From: Manduca sexta
Lineage: Eukaryota > Arthropoda > Insecta > Lepidoptera > Sphingidae
Direction: 5' to 3'
DNA length: 64,000 nucleotides
NCBI RefSeq assembly: GCF_014839805.1
Contig: NC_051128.1
Location: 11,608,466 to 11,672,465 of the forward strand
Shown here: positions 26,786 through 39,200 of the stretch, one piece after another
Layout of the letters: each line of letters begins with the position of its first letter
How positions within the stretch are numbered: position 1 is the stretch's first letter
Translations under genes and position numbers: made by a program
Notes under the pieces: generated by a model
What the model was told of the DNA's origin: nothing
Databases searched by the model: none
Seen by the model: the letters and a program-made list of their open reading frames with translations, nothing else

Positions 26786-29700
26786 ATGAACGGCTTAGTT
26801 AAAACTGCGCACAGGGTAATGCAAAGTTGTGTGAAAAACTCAAGTCTAACAGGTATCGTGAGCCGCACACAGACACCCGTGAAGCGTGATTTCACAAGAG
26901 GAATATGGCATATGAGCTGCTCCAAGCGGCTGGATGGCACCCTGGCTTCCTCCAGCCTTCTTCACAACCATTCCAACACGTGCAGCTGCGGGTGCGGCCT
27001 CAAAGCCATGCACACAAAAGGTACGATACTCTTGCATTTTTAGGTTATGTCCTAACCTTGCATCATCCATAGGAACCACATTTCGTTCAAACTTACAATA
27101 AGTTTAAATGTATAATATGAAGTGTTCTCTTAGCAGATAGAGGAGACGCTGATTCTGTGAAACCCAAGCCTCTGGGTGAGTCCTTATTCCCCATTCCCCT
27201 CACCTGTCCATTCCCTAATTAGCTAGTATATTCTAGGTTCTTCGGTTTTTCAATTAATACTGTAGCGTAGAATACAGTAATTAGGACTTCTTTCTTCTTA
27301 GATATCTAGTAAATATAGCATCATTCCTGTTCATTTAAATTTGTTTGCAGAATATGAATTATAATTACAGTAAATAGCAGTATATTGATTATAAGTTGCC
27401 CAAAATTATAATATGATAATAAATTTTTGTCTTTAAAATTGTATATTTAAAAATACCAACAAAGGTTAATCAAGTTTTCCAACCATTGCAACTCAGGAGT
27501 TTCAATTTATTTGCACACCTGAAGTACATACATCTGTTATACAGTAGATAATATTTGACTATAATAAAATAAGCACACACACACACATCATGCCTACATC
27601 CCAGATAGAGTGAACAGAGTTGCAAACGGGGCATCCCCTTAAAGCCTGTTAAGGTGGTAGCTCAAGGTCCATTTTCATACATTTTGTTTCGGCTTTAATC
27701 TGGGTAACTAAACAAGTATTGGCAAGTAAAGAATTTAAATTCACGTCTAGTTAGTGATTAGTTCTCGCAGTTGAAAGAAAAACGTAAAAATAATTAATAA
27801 TCATGGATATTTCGGCCTTTAAAATTTAATATGACGAAATTATTAATTATTAGATTAAAGCCGAAACAAAATGTATGAAAATGGACCTTGAGCTACCACC
27901 TTAATAAAATATTAATGGTAGAAAAATCAAAATTGGGCTTGAATCAAAAAACAAACTAATAATAAATCCCTGTTGTTATGTCACACCAGACCCATCAAGA
28001 AGACAGGTCTTGGTGATTTATACAGGGTACAGCAACCTCATACTCACATCCAGGGGCAGGCACTGTGCCTGTTGCCTGCATAAAGCTATGATACATTTCT
28101 ACACCTTAGATTGTAGCCTTTATGTTGCATTTTCAAGTTGATTATTATTATAGTGTATTTAATTTTTTAAACATAAACTAATGTGAAATCATTATGCAAT
28201 ATGAAACGGCAAGATTTTTAAATGAAACAATCATACATTTTTTAAATTCTTGAGGATTAAATCTAGGACCCCAGTATATTTAACAGTATAAATATGAAAC
28301 CATTGTGATGAAAATATTATTGAATTGTGATTAATAAACAATTTTGGTATAGATTAATTTGTATATAAAAGGTTCATTAAATATATTTAGGACAAAATAT
28401 AAATTTGATCTATTAAAAATTACCACACATTACATTCTCCTGCAGGTGAGAGAGAACTGGTGGAGTTCTTAACCGAGGAGATAGTAGCAGAACGTAAAGC
28501 TCAGAAGGTGAAGTCCCTACCGGCTGAGGTGGACGGCTTCTCTGTGAAGGGAGACGGAGCTGAGGTAGTGCTCACCAAGCAGCTGAAAGATGAAGTGTAA
28601 GTTATATTTATCTTACTTCATATTATGCTGTTAATTTTATGATTATACCTTCGTTTTTATTGACAAATAACTAACAATGACACGAAGGAAAGGCTAAACT
28701 ATAAATTTTTACTAACAAAACAAATTGTAGTTGGCATATACCTTATTGAATTCATCCAATACTGGTTTGCATTTGATTACAACTTATAATCTCCATAATG
28801 ACATTGCACCTTATTATTTGAATTTCATATATAAATATAATTTACAATGTCCAGTGTTGGTTTCCAAAAAAAAGTAAAATAAATAATAACTGAATGTAGT
28901 ATGAAATATGTCGGTCTGATAAAAGTTCCACAAAGAATCAATCCACCTATACTAAGCAATAATTCCATTAAATTTGTAACCTACAGAGTTAAAGTGACTT
29001 TCAATGTGAACCACACTGTGGATTCCGAGGACTTTGGTGAGGGCGAGCCACAGCAGGACAAGCAGGAGTTCTCGGAGATGCGCTCGCGGCCGCAGTTCGA
29101 GGTGGACGTGGTCCGCGGCGACACAACGCTCGGGTTCACATGCTCGTTCCTGCAGGACCCGCCACCCTCATCCGCCGATGAGTACAGTGAGTTGAAAAAT
29201 ATTTTTTTTTTTGGGTTGTGGCTCCTCCATTACAGCTGTGGGTTTGCCAATGTCGAAAGATGTTGTGTGATGTTAGGTGCTTAAAAAGCGTAACTTTAAA
29301 TTTTACTATTTCTTCTCTACAAATTATTTTATAATAGAATTTCTAACAATACTAAACCCAATCAACTAAACAGATACAAAAAAACTATGTCAAAAGTTCA
29401 CAGTTAACAAGTGAGATAGAAATGTAAAAAATAAATTTTTAATCAAAAAAATACAGAAACAATAAGATATTATGAATTCTACCACCAAAAACAAATAAAA
29501 TTGAATGGAACTTTATTTATTTATATGAGACACAAATAGCAAAGATTAAGAATTAGGTACTTAATTATTTAAAATTACTAAAACCTAATTTCCAACCATT
29601 GCAACTCGGGTTTAACTTGAGAAGTATTGATATTAAACAAGCACACCTAAGATATACATAATTGACAACATTATATAGTCAAAAAATTATTATCCAATAA

Positions 29701-32453
29701 ATTACTAGAAAAATTAATATGAATATTTAAGTTTTGATTAAGCTTTAAAGGCGTTACTAATGTTATATACATCTGAAATAGTTTACAATATTTTGTTTTG
29801 CTGTCTCTGACATTCAATTTCACTCAACATGGTAAGACAAAAGTATACAATTGTGATTGGTAAGATGGAAAGTATTATTAGGCAACTCCCTGTAACTATG
29901 TCATACCAGATGCATCAAAGTGACGGATCTTGGTCAGTTGTGCAGGGTACAGCAAACTCATACTCACATCCAGGAGTAGGCACTGTGCCTGTTGCCTGCA
30001 TAAAGTTATGATACATTTCTACACACAATACTACATCTTAGACAATATTTGTAGGACTCTAGTATGAACATTTCTTTCTGACAAATATTGAGTAAATGCT
30101 CATGCGCACATTTATAAAAATTGTAGTTGTTCATGTGTGCGTTCATAAAGACTCAAAATCGTATAGTATGTAAATAGCATTTTCTATGTAGTAGTAACAT
30201 TAAAAGGGACAATTTTTTCTTCATGGCTATAAGCACATAGCGCCTTTATTTTCTAGTCTCTCTAAGACTGGTTAATTATTTTAAAAATAAAAGAAATTAA
30301 ACTGAAATGATAATGTTACCTTCCAGATGACATCTTTGGTATCGACGAGGTGACCATCTACAAGGGCGAGTGGAACGACAAAGTGTACGCAGTCGCTGGA
30401 GACGTGCTCGACGGCGTGAGTTACTTGTCATAATTTATTTCAGCACCATCTAGTTATAAATTTGTTAATAGTTATACAAAATCTCTGAAATATTACAAAT
30501 TATCTCACTGGAGTCTGTTTGTGATATACAAAATATTGTCAGTTATGTGGAAGAGTTATATGTTTGGAGATCACGCAATAATTATTCAGGGCAGGAAAAG
30601 AATCCATGGTCTGACATTATTCAAACAAGTGTATTCATATCTTTTTACAATATTTTGATTAACATTATCAAATCCAATATCAAAATAACAAACGCAAAGT
30701 ATTTTGGTGATCAGTATGGCAGGTAATATTACTTTCCAGTGAAAATATTTTTGTGACTTGTGAATCCTTATAGATATAATATTGAGCGACAGCAATGAAT
30801 CATCAATTATTAGAAGTATAATTTTTCTTCTCTACAAATAATAATATATAATCCTAAATATAAACTAAGAGCATTTATGATGTATTACTGCATTTTTTTT
30901 TTTTGCTGTTAAATAAAACATAATATTACCAACGAGAACTATGGAACTGCCAACAGTATCCGCTCAGGCGCACTATGCGTCCTCATAGCATGTTTTATGA
31001 ATACGGGTATAAGATTGCTTAGGGATAGACTCGTCGAACTAATTTTCATGTAGTTTTCACAGGCGGATAGAGTATAATTGGGAGCAGCATATAGTCTTTG
31101 AGTGGTAATTGGAAAAGTAATCCATGGACACAGTTACTATATAATTCGTAGTTCGAGTTCGTAAATTGTAACTATGGATGCTTGCATACTTTCCTGTCAC
31201 TTACATACTTACTATTTGAACGACTATATGAAACGCTCGATGGCGTTATGGTATATATCGTGGTGACTGACGCGAGAGGTCGCAGGTTCGAGTCCCGCCC
31301 ATGCCCCGTTTCTTGCCACACTTGAGACTACCCAACATGTAGTTGTCAGGTGCCATAAACTGGGGTAGATCGTATGCACGGACGCGAAGTTGATTTTCTG
31401 TATTTCTATAGAGAATATTCACTGATGTGCTACATTTTTTTTAATATAAATATGTATTTTTTTTTTATATATTACATAATGTAATTTTTGTATTTTTTTT
31501 TTATTGTATCACAATAATAGGTTTTTCATAGTTTAAGTCAGTGTTAATTGATATTTTGTGATTAATTTGGAATTTAAATATTTTTTATGTGCTTTTGGTT
31601 GTGTATACTTAATGTTGAAGGTAATAGGGATCAAAGCAGCTTGTTTACATTTTACCTACTCATCTTTAATCCTCTTTATCAGTCACCATGTCCTTTATTA
31701 TAAACATATTAATCAAGATTTCAATATCAATGAATAATCAATTTTATTAGATCATAATATTATATTTAATTATCGTTTGCTTGCTGCTCCACTTGCATCT
31801 ATTTCCACAACGAAAAGTAAACATTCGATGTAGAAATGTAGCTTTCTTAATAGTGAAATAATTTTTAATAGTTCCAGAAATATGTGTATTCTAACAAACT
31901 TTTCGGTTTTATTTATTGCATATTTTTGCTCCCAGAATCACCTGTGAAATTAAATATGTAAGGAATAGTAAAAATGAACTTCTATTTCCTTTTATTAGTC
32001 TTTTACACGCACACTTTCACATTAATAATATTAGTATGTATTTAACACTGATCAATATTTCCAAATAGCCAGTGGCGTAGTAATGGCGTTTAGTTGGTAC
32101 GGTCTGTCCCGACGAAACTTTTAGGATGGCGGAAAAATGTCTGAAATAAAATCTTTAAAAAATGTAAACTTTTTTCGCATGAACCAGTAACGCGTCAGGC
32201 TTTATCCGTTGCCAAGGAGCGGCAAATTTCACGTCCGTTCCGGGTGCAAGAACCCATGCTACTCCAATGCAACAACCAAATATATAATTCTTCTCCATTG
32301 CAGTACCTATATGACCTGCTGATGAACGTGCTCGAAGAAAAGGGCATCAGCAACGAGTTCGCGCAGAAACTGTCGGACTTCAGCACCGCGTACGAGCATG
32401 CCGCCTACATCAACCTGCTCGAAACTATATCCAAATTCACCATTGGCAAGTAG
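26786..32453 (+). CDS. C1QBP: C1QBP/p32, mitochondrial matrix acidic trimer protein
   Basis: Exons 26786-27020, 28446-28596, 28987-29186, 30327-30415 and 32304-32453 join in frame to 274 residues. An optional 39-nt exon (27137-27175) gives 287 (human 282). The N-terminus (MNGLVKTAHRVMQSCVKNSS) is basic and free of acids, as a mitochondrial presequence should be. The mature part shows the family order: a first helix (ERELVEFLTEEIVAERKAQK), beta segments (VKVTFNVNHTVDSED, FEVDVVRGDTTLGFTCSF) with an acidic loop, then VYAVAGDVLDG and the C-terminal helix pair ending YINLLETISKFTIGK. C1QBP supports mitochondrial ribosome assembly and oxidative metabolism. Introns hold a MITE, a duplicated repeat and a SINE. 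AATAAA follows at 32754-32759. Confidence 0.95.
27137..27175 (+). other. C1QBP: In-frame 39-nt cassette exon of C1QBP
   Basis: Bounded by 'ttagcag' and 'g|gtgagt', with start and end phases identical to the neighbouring junctions. Inclusion would add 13 residues (DRGDADSVKPKPL) just after the presequence, near HTKG. I know no such insert in vertebrate C1QBP, so usage is inferred from splice signals only. Confidence 0.6.
27475..28110 (+). repeat. Intronic repeat, copy 1 (split by a MITE)
   Basis: Its ends match 29585-30045: 'ccaaccattgcaactc' on the left, and 'catactcacatccagg' with 'gcactgtgcctgttgcctgc' on the right, at roughly 85-90 percent over the right 130 bases. The copy is broken by the MITE at 27649-27904 and by a (CA)n-linked fragment at about 27575-27640. 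Confidence 0.65.
27649..27904. mobile_element. MITE with perfect 53-bp inverted repeats and TTAA ends
   Basis: 27649-27701 and 27852-27904 are exact inverted complements over all 53 bases, from 'ttaaggtggtagctcaaggt' inwards. The outermost TTAA may be the target duplication, as in piggyBac-type elements, although the next bases (GGTGG) are not the usual CCC. The core also folds ('aattattaat...attaattatt'). The perfect arms imply a recent insertion or conversion. Confidence 0.88.
29585..30045 (+). repeat. Intronic repeat, copy 2
   Basis: A second copy of the segment at 27475-28110, in a later C1QBP intron and without the MITE. The right-hand 130 bases align closely, including 'gcactgtgcctgttgcctgc' followed by 'ataaagttatgatacatttc'. 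Confidence 0.65.
31225..31395 (+). mobile_element. tRNA-derived SINE, second family
   Basis: An A-box-like 'tggcgttatggtatatatcg' and a B box GGTTCGAGTCC (31285-31295) are followed by 'catgccccgtttcttgccac'. The body differs from the SINE at 24962. It lies in the last C1QBP intron. Confidence 0.65.
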
Positions 32454-33656
32454 TTGCCAACATCTACAAGCAAAATGCGACCAAATACCATTTTTAGATA
32501 CCTTGCAACCATAAAACCATTCATCTTTGTTAGATACCATGCAACCAAAAGATATGTTGAGACCAAAAAATGGTAGCAAGGTGTAAAATCCTTTTAGGCC
32601 ATTATAATGTAGATAAATCTGTATGTAGTAGTTATTAGAATGTTACCTATAATTCAGACTAAGCTCAAATTTTTGTTTGATGGCACTGTTTAAGATCACT
32701 ACCCTGTTTTATGTCTAAAGAAACTTGTCTTTATATATTAATCAATGCAAGAAAATAAATTTGAGGCGACCAGCGTCATCTAATATTTAGATAGATTTGA
32801 ATCTTATGTAGTTAGAAATAAGAATTGAAACCATGTTGTTCAAACCATGAAAAACGAATTGTTTGTGACTGCCTTGTGTTGAAGCATTTACGTTGTAGTT
32901 CAGCTTTAATGTTTAGTTTAGTTGTGGACGCGGTGTCGATTGTTTTACGTTAGTGTTAATTAGATTTAAAATGCCACAATAAATACTGTTAAATTATACT
33001 GGTGTTTCATTTATTCTACTTGGCGTGACTGTCTTGTATGGGGTTAATGGAGCATCAAAAAGTGAATTTGTATGGTGTTGATGTTTACTTATGTGCAGTA
33101 ATAACACTGACTACAATGGCCTGCAGTATACAACTATTTTAATAGATTTTACATAAAAAAGACATTATAAAGTGTAGTAACAAGATATAATGTTGCTTAA
33201 ACGCGAGATTCTAGTAATAATATGTAATGTATAAATAAACTAATGTAAAAGTAAATAAAGAGTCATTCAGATCAAATAAAAAATTAGGTTTGCAAATGAA
33301 GAAAGAATAAAATGTCAACAAGCTAGATAAATACGTGCACTTAGGTATTACATTTTAAACAAACATGGCCACAGCAAATATTATTTTTATTACCAAGGAA
33401 AGATCCGTTTTCATATTCGGGTGAGATGAACATTTTAAATCCTTACTTTATGTAGGTATATATTTGAAGCTAGTAAATTAATTTATTCATTCAAGTTCTC
33501 CCAAAAACATTAATCACTATTGAGTTAATTACAATTAACACAAAAATATCATACAAATCTATTGTTTTTAAATGTAACGAGAAATAGTTTACAGCCTCGT
33601 TTATATAATTAAACCAAATACCTTTAAACGCATTGCAATACTCTATAACGCTGGAC

Positions 33657-33691
33657 TCTGGTTTTAGTGTAGAGTCTACACTAAAACCAGA
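33657..33691. repeat. Near-perfect palindrome, 17-bp arms around one base
   Basis: tctggttttagtgtaga, g, then the exact inverted complement. The single-base spacer is the only break in 35 bases. Confidence 0.95.
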
Positions 33692-33984
33692 CTATATTAT
33701 TAAAATACTGGCGAGTTTTTATAAGCGTATTTATCAGAATTACGTGATAGTATTTTGACAGAGACCAGCCACGAGCTGTGCCATGCATGGTTCAATGCCT
33801 GAACACTAACCCAGTGGGTTGGTAACTTCTGTAGCGAGATAGTATGATAAAATTGTACTTACTTGTTATTTTGGAGAACGCAAATAACAGATCGACTAGT
33901 GCCTACGATATTGATAGGAAAAAATAGGCATGCAAATTAAAGTACCTATCGATCTCTTCTAATATAGCTGAATAGTTTGTTTGG

Positions 33985-34150
33985 ACACATTAATATCAGG
34001 AACTACTTAACCGATTTTTATTTTATTTTTTTTTTCACTAAAAGGAAGCCACATTACTCCTAAATACTATAGGCTACTTTTTATCCCGGGAATATATTTA
34101 TGCCAGATTTTTTTTTCATGCGAGCCGAACCGTAGGCAAAACTAGTAAGT
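33985..34150 (+). repeat. Degraded dispersed repeat ending in 'actagta'
   Basis: 'ggctactttttatcccggga' and 'cgagccgaaccgtaggcaaa' are typical words of an abundant lepidopteran repeat. Related words, some reversed, occur at 50495-50575, 55845-55985 and 58015-58130. Confidence 0.5.
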
Positions 34151-34564
34151 ACTTAATATCTTTATCAATGCACATAACTTAAATAATATTTGCTATATAT
34201 GCTACCAGACAACTCTCCCTAATAATAACTATTTTAAATGTTTTATCCTGTTAATGCTTAAAGTGCTCTACGGCATCAGATCGCAAAAGATTCCATATTT
34301 TATTCAATAATTTTATTATACTCCCAGCTTACCGTACACAATAAAAGAATCAAAAAAGAAAGTAAAAGTTGACGAGCCCTGTTTTACACAGTTAATGCGC
34401 TACTATACGCCAGTAGATAAGGATTAGTAAACAGTCAAGTTCATAATAAGTATGCGTTTATCGCGCCCTAGGTACGTAAAAAATGGCCAACAGCGAATGG
34501 TATCGGTGCGGCAGGGTTTCGTACTTATGTACACGGGCAGAATGGTTTAAAACAGTCATCCGGT

Positions 34565-34665
34565 TTCAACAGACCGGCATTATTGTGTCGACTGCCGAGA
34601 GGTAATCATCTGTCGACATTCCATGGACCCCACTCCACTTACCATCAGGTGCAATGGGTTGCGTA
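34565..34665 (-). repeat. Dispersed repeat family A, reversed partial copy
   Basis: 'gaccggcattattgtgtcga', 'ggtaatcatctgtcgacatt' and 'cttaccatcaggtgca' are the complement of family A words. Confidence 0.75.
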
Positions 34666-36131
34666 ACTACGTTACCACGCATGCATAAAAAAACAATTAG
34701 GTACAAAAAGATATCTGGGCGATTTTACGGTAAAGGTGACCGAGCCTATCCCATTCACTCGCTACGCTTTGAATTAAAGGGCAATGTACGACGAACTACA
34801 TGAATGATATTCGAAAACTAATCCAATGTAAAATTTCCAACAAAAATATTTTTTTGTTTAAAAGTAAGTAGTAGGAGGCATTCACCTACAATAAATATAA
34901 TTATCCAACATGATCTCTCGAAACTTCCCTTTTGGCAAATTTGTTTTTAAAATACATAACTATTAACTACTTATATTAATTAATAGTACATAATATTGAT
35001 AGTGACCTGCCTAACTTTGGTAAAATATAGTATCAAGTTATAACAAATAAGCTGAATCCAGAGAGTTAGAGAGCTGTGATATTCAACAATATGCTATTTC
35101 GTATACCTACGTAGTAATTTATTTCACCGAACCCTAAAAACTATTTTATCAATGTGACATTCGTTATAAACAACAACTGTGTTATTTCACTTACCCTTCT
35201 CGTTTGTCCTACATTCTGTACTACGATAAAATATGTAGGTATTAGGTATTAAACATACAGTGTTGTGATTTAAAGTATAATTTATGATTTAATAAAATAA
35301 ATACATATAAAAGTAGGGGCTTCCGGACCAGTATTTAATCGCACATACATAAGTGCTTTTAACTCAGCCTAGTTACGTTGCAATTATATATTTTTTTTAA
35401 ACTATAATTTGAGATGGGGGGATATAAACAAATATTTAGATTGGGACGGCTTACTGTTTACACCCGACTCAGAAAGCAATTACGCCCCAAGCGGTTTGAG
35501 ATCAAACTTGATATAAATTATTTTTGAAAATTTAATAATAATTGAAAAGAGTCGGATTCCCCCCATCAGACTGAATAGGATTCCCTGATAGTACGTTATA
35601 TGTATACAAATACAGAACGCTAAAGATTCGTAACTACATCAGCCTGTATATAGTCATATATTTTTTTTATTAAATCTAGATAACGTGTCATAAAATAAAA
35701 AGATTCCAGCCAGATACGCCCCCCGTTCCCCCTATATATAAATTTGCGAGAATTCTCGACGCTTCAAAGTTTCCCGCGATGCCGCAGTCAGCTGACACGT
35801 CGACACTTTTTCCCGTGATCAGCTGTAAATCGAAAAGTAACTTGTGAAATAAATCGTTATCTCTTTCTTACCACGCTTGTTTTGTTTCTTATCACATGAC
35901 TCGTGACCTGTGCTAAAAGGGATCCACTAATCGTTTTATTAGTTGACCTCAAAAATAAATTATCCAATCATGCAGTGGTTTAGTTATTAAGCTTAAAATT
36001 AAGCTTAAAACCGACCAATAACAGACTGGCTACTGTATGACACCAACGTGAAATTCGTGTAAGTTCTTCTGTCAAGTCTGCGAATGAACTAAAGCAAGAA
36101 AATGAAGCGAGTTTTGCTTTATGTCGCCAAA

Positions 36132-36290
36132 ATGGCTGACGCGTCGTCATCGTTGCGCGTAAAGAAAATACCCGATAACTTGTACGAGCTGTGCTTAACA
36201 AATTTAGTGAATTATTTGCAGAAATCAAAGTGCGAGAGAAATGTATTGCGTTCGTTACCGGACAGCATCCTCATGGATGTTTTTTTTAAG
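36132..36290 (+). CDS. First coding exon of an unidentified protein
   Basis: An exon of 53 codons ends at a consensus donor AAG|GTAAGT (36291) in phase 0. The ATG at 36132 has a strong context (CCAAAATGG). An in-frame ATG at 36102 would add ten residues but is weaker. The peptide starts MADASSSLRVKKIPDNLYEL, continues CLTNLVNYLQKSKCERNV, and closes with RSLPDSILMDVFFK. A short helix (LYELCL) followed by LPDSILMDVF resembles the N-terminal box of F-box, VHL-box or AMN1/ZYG11-type adaptors of ubiquitin ligases, but I cannot name the gene. No second coding exon was found in the remaining 27.7 kb, so the first intron is probably very long. Coding status is supported by the open frame, donor and start context. 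Confidence 0.65.
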
Positions 36291-39200
36291 GTAAGTTAAA
36301 GATTGATTTTTGTTTATTCTTATCAATAAAAAATATACAGTATCTTGTTGCGGGTACCGTTAGTGGCGGTTATCACGGTCTGATAGGCTGCTGTGGCGAC
36401 TCGTTAGATGTGTGTGCTACATGAAAGGGTGTAGTTTAGATCGGTGGTGTAGGAATGTGACCGTGAACCTCTGCGTTGGTGGGCAATGGGTGCCATCGGA
36501 GTTGGCTAGGGGCTGGGGACGGCGGCCGGGGCGCGCTGATAGCAACACACTTTCACTGGCGAATGTCGAGCCGAGTTGATGTCACTATTACTGCTCACAC
36601 GATCTGTCCCTTTGTTACGAAACAATCTGCGCGTGTGCAGCTGACGGCTCACGGCACGCTGCGATTCACAACTTTATTTCACATCGTGTCATTGCACGAG
36701 AGCGAATTATAAAGGCCGATTGTTTTCACATGTCATGTCAAGTGGGTGGAAAAGGTTTATAACTATAATCACTCTCATTTAGATAGTACATCTTTTATGT
36801 CATTTATTATAACACATGCATCTTATATTAAATCAACACACCCACATAATATTTTTCAGAATGTAGAATAATCAAACAATGTGTCTGTGATGCAGTCATT
36901 AAAAAGCATTGTTCTTTGCACAGATAAGTCAGGTAAAATGATACAATGCACTTAAAATATTTAGGACAAGTATTAATTTTTATCAGTCACATGTTGGCAA
37001 GAAGATTTAGCAATATAAATTGTTATTACCTAATATTGCTTTCCATGACATGAAAGTGTACTATTCAGATAATTTCATTGCATTTTGTCAATACAACTAG
37101 CAGGCAATGTAAACAAATTATTTTGTATTGATTTTAATTATAAAATCAGCAAACTGCATTAGCAGTTAATGAAAAGGAGCTGATATATGCCTGCAAAGAA
37201 CCTATTACTAATGTATTATAAAAACTCATGATGAGATATAGGTTAATTTATGTTTATACAATCTGAACATCTGAAATCATGATCATATGTGTGTATCTGT
37301 TATGTCAGCTGTTTTATCACTGATTTTATGCGAGGTGAATATTAAAATAACAAATTAAATAAAAGTTTCACATGACTTCATCCAGCTGTTATATTAACTG
37401 TCACCAATTGTTGTCTAGTGGTCATAATTCCACTGAGAAGTTTAATATATTAGTTACACATACACATAAATTATATTTTTCTTCATACCTTTATATGAAT
37501 TTTAATTTTGCACTACTCCGTGCATAGAAAGTGCTTAAAGAGGGTACAATGTGTTTTCTTCAGATATTAATATTATATCTACACTAAGTGAAATAATATT
37601 ATAATTATATAAAAATGAGAATTAAAATGTTATTGTATCCAGGTGAAAGTATTCAATATATTGAAAATAAATAGCAAAAAAATAAAAAAATCACAGAACT
37701 AGACAAAATTGAAACTTATACCACTTTTAGTTTTTAACATCTCTAAAATACTTACTTATGATTCAAATATCTTATAAATTTATTGAAATATTAAGTATTT
37801 ATTTAGTTACGTTTAGGTAAGGTTTTTGGTGGGTAGGTTTTGAGATTCAGCTGATTTCGATTAAGGAATGGAAAAAGAAGCTTATTTTCTTTTATTGTTA
37901 TGCTCTATTTATTTTTATTGAAAAAAAGCTTATTTTACACATAAAACATGAATCATTTATGCTTCAATGGAACGGAATCCTTCACGGATTCATATTTTAA
38001 TTATTCTGACCTCTCCTAATTTCCTGTATACTATAATATTAAAATATTTATTTATTTATTGCACATATAATTTACAAAAAATATGTTGAATTTAATACAA
38101 ATTATGTATATATTTGCATTATAAATCAAAATAGATGTTATGTTACTAATATTTTAGATCAAATTACACAGACAATTAAATATTAATGATTTTATAATGT
38201 GTGTGCATATTGCATATCAATGAAGCATAGACACAGTAATTAACAATCTATTTATCTGTCAAGTTATAAATAGCAAAAAAAAAAATATGTTGACATTGTG
38301 AGAAAGTTCAAGGGTATCAAAACAGTTCCTGTTTTTAAATATGTAGAACTTAAAAACTAAATAAATAAAATAATTATTGTTTTTATAACACTTAATATTA
38401 GTGCTTATAGATCTATTTCAGGCAATTACCTGTAGGTAATGTATATGAATAGGTGAAACCCAGGAGTCAGAATTACTAAGTTCCACTTGGCACTTCACAT
38501 TGAGGGATACACGTTAACTCCTATATTGCTCAATAGTAACACTTTCTGCAATGTACTCCCAAAAAAAAAATGACCTTACACAATGCTGGTCGGGGGCAGA
38601 ACTAAACAAAACAGTGGAACTTTGTTAGGTATACTAAATAAAAATAAAGTTCTGAGTAATGTTGCTATTTATATTTAGACATTTAGCCTAAAGCATGTTA
38701 TCTCATTTCGTAATTATGTTGTCAAAAAAGAAAATCCATTTTTTTTAGACATGATGTTTATTTATTAGCCTGATATGGGTCGGCTTATACAAACACATCG
38801 CAACCTTGAAAATTAAGCGACAATGCTGAGGACAACTCAGTAACGGCTTACGAACCTCAGGACGGTCACTGGAAGAGGCTGACACAACAACAATTAGGAA
38901 AGACCATACATCTATTAAAAGACTTATGCTCATTTTAAAATTAAATCAGACCTATTATGCTCATTAGCAGTTCTCTTTATGGACTGGCGTTTGGTATCTA
39001 GGTGCGCCTAAATATAGAGACAGGTTGTTTTTCTTCTCGAATAAAAATGTCAAGGTTACGAGGTCTATTAGATATCCAGTATGCTTATTACATGACATGT
39101 TGCTAAGGGCCAAGTTATAGTGTTGAAGTTAATTAGTTTATGCGTAAGTTATGATAATTTCGAACTAGCCGCGATGTTTTTTTTTACTCTAAAATTTAAA

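Larger units (their letters stand above)
32454..36131. other. Intergenic region between C1QBP and the next gene
   Basis: C1QBP 3' UTR and AATAAA (32754-32759) come first. The rest is AT-rich DNA with no supported exon. It includes a degraded element at 33985-34150 ending 'ggcaaaactagta', a reversed family A copy (34565-34665) and a near-perfect palindrome (33657-33691). A TATA-like 'tatatataaat' at 35733-35743 lies about 390 bases upstream of the next start codon and could belong to its promoter. Confidence 0.55.

Noticed and set aside
35750..35765. Heat-shock element at 'gcgagaattctcgac'
   Set aside because: The GAA and TTC blocks touch with no 2-base spacer and there is no third block, so it does not meet the HSE pattern.
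36476..36712. 78-codon open frame right after the first exon at 36132
   Set aside because: It lies inside the presumed intron, has no recognisable domain and shows no splice context.
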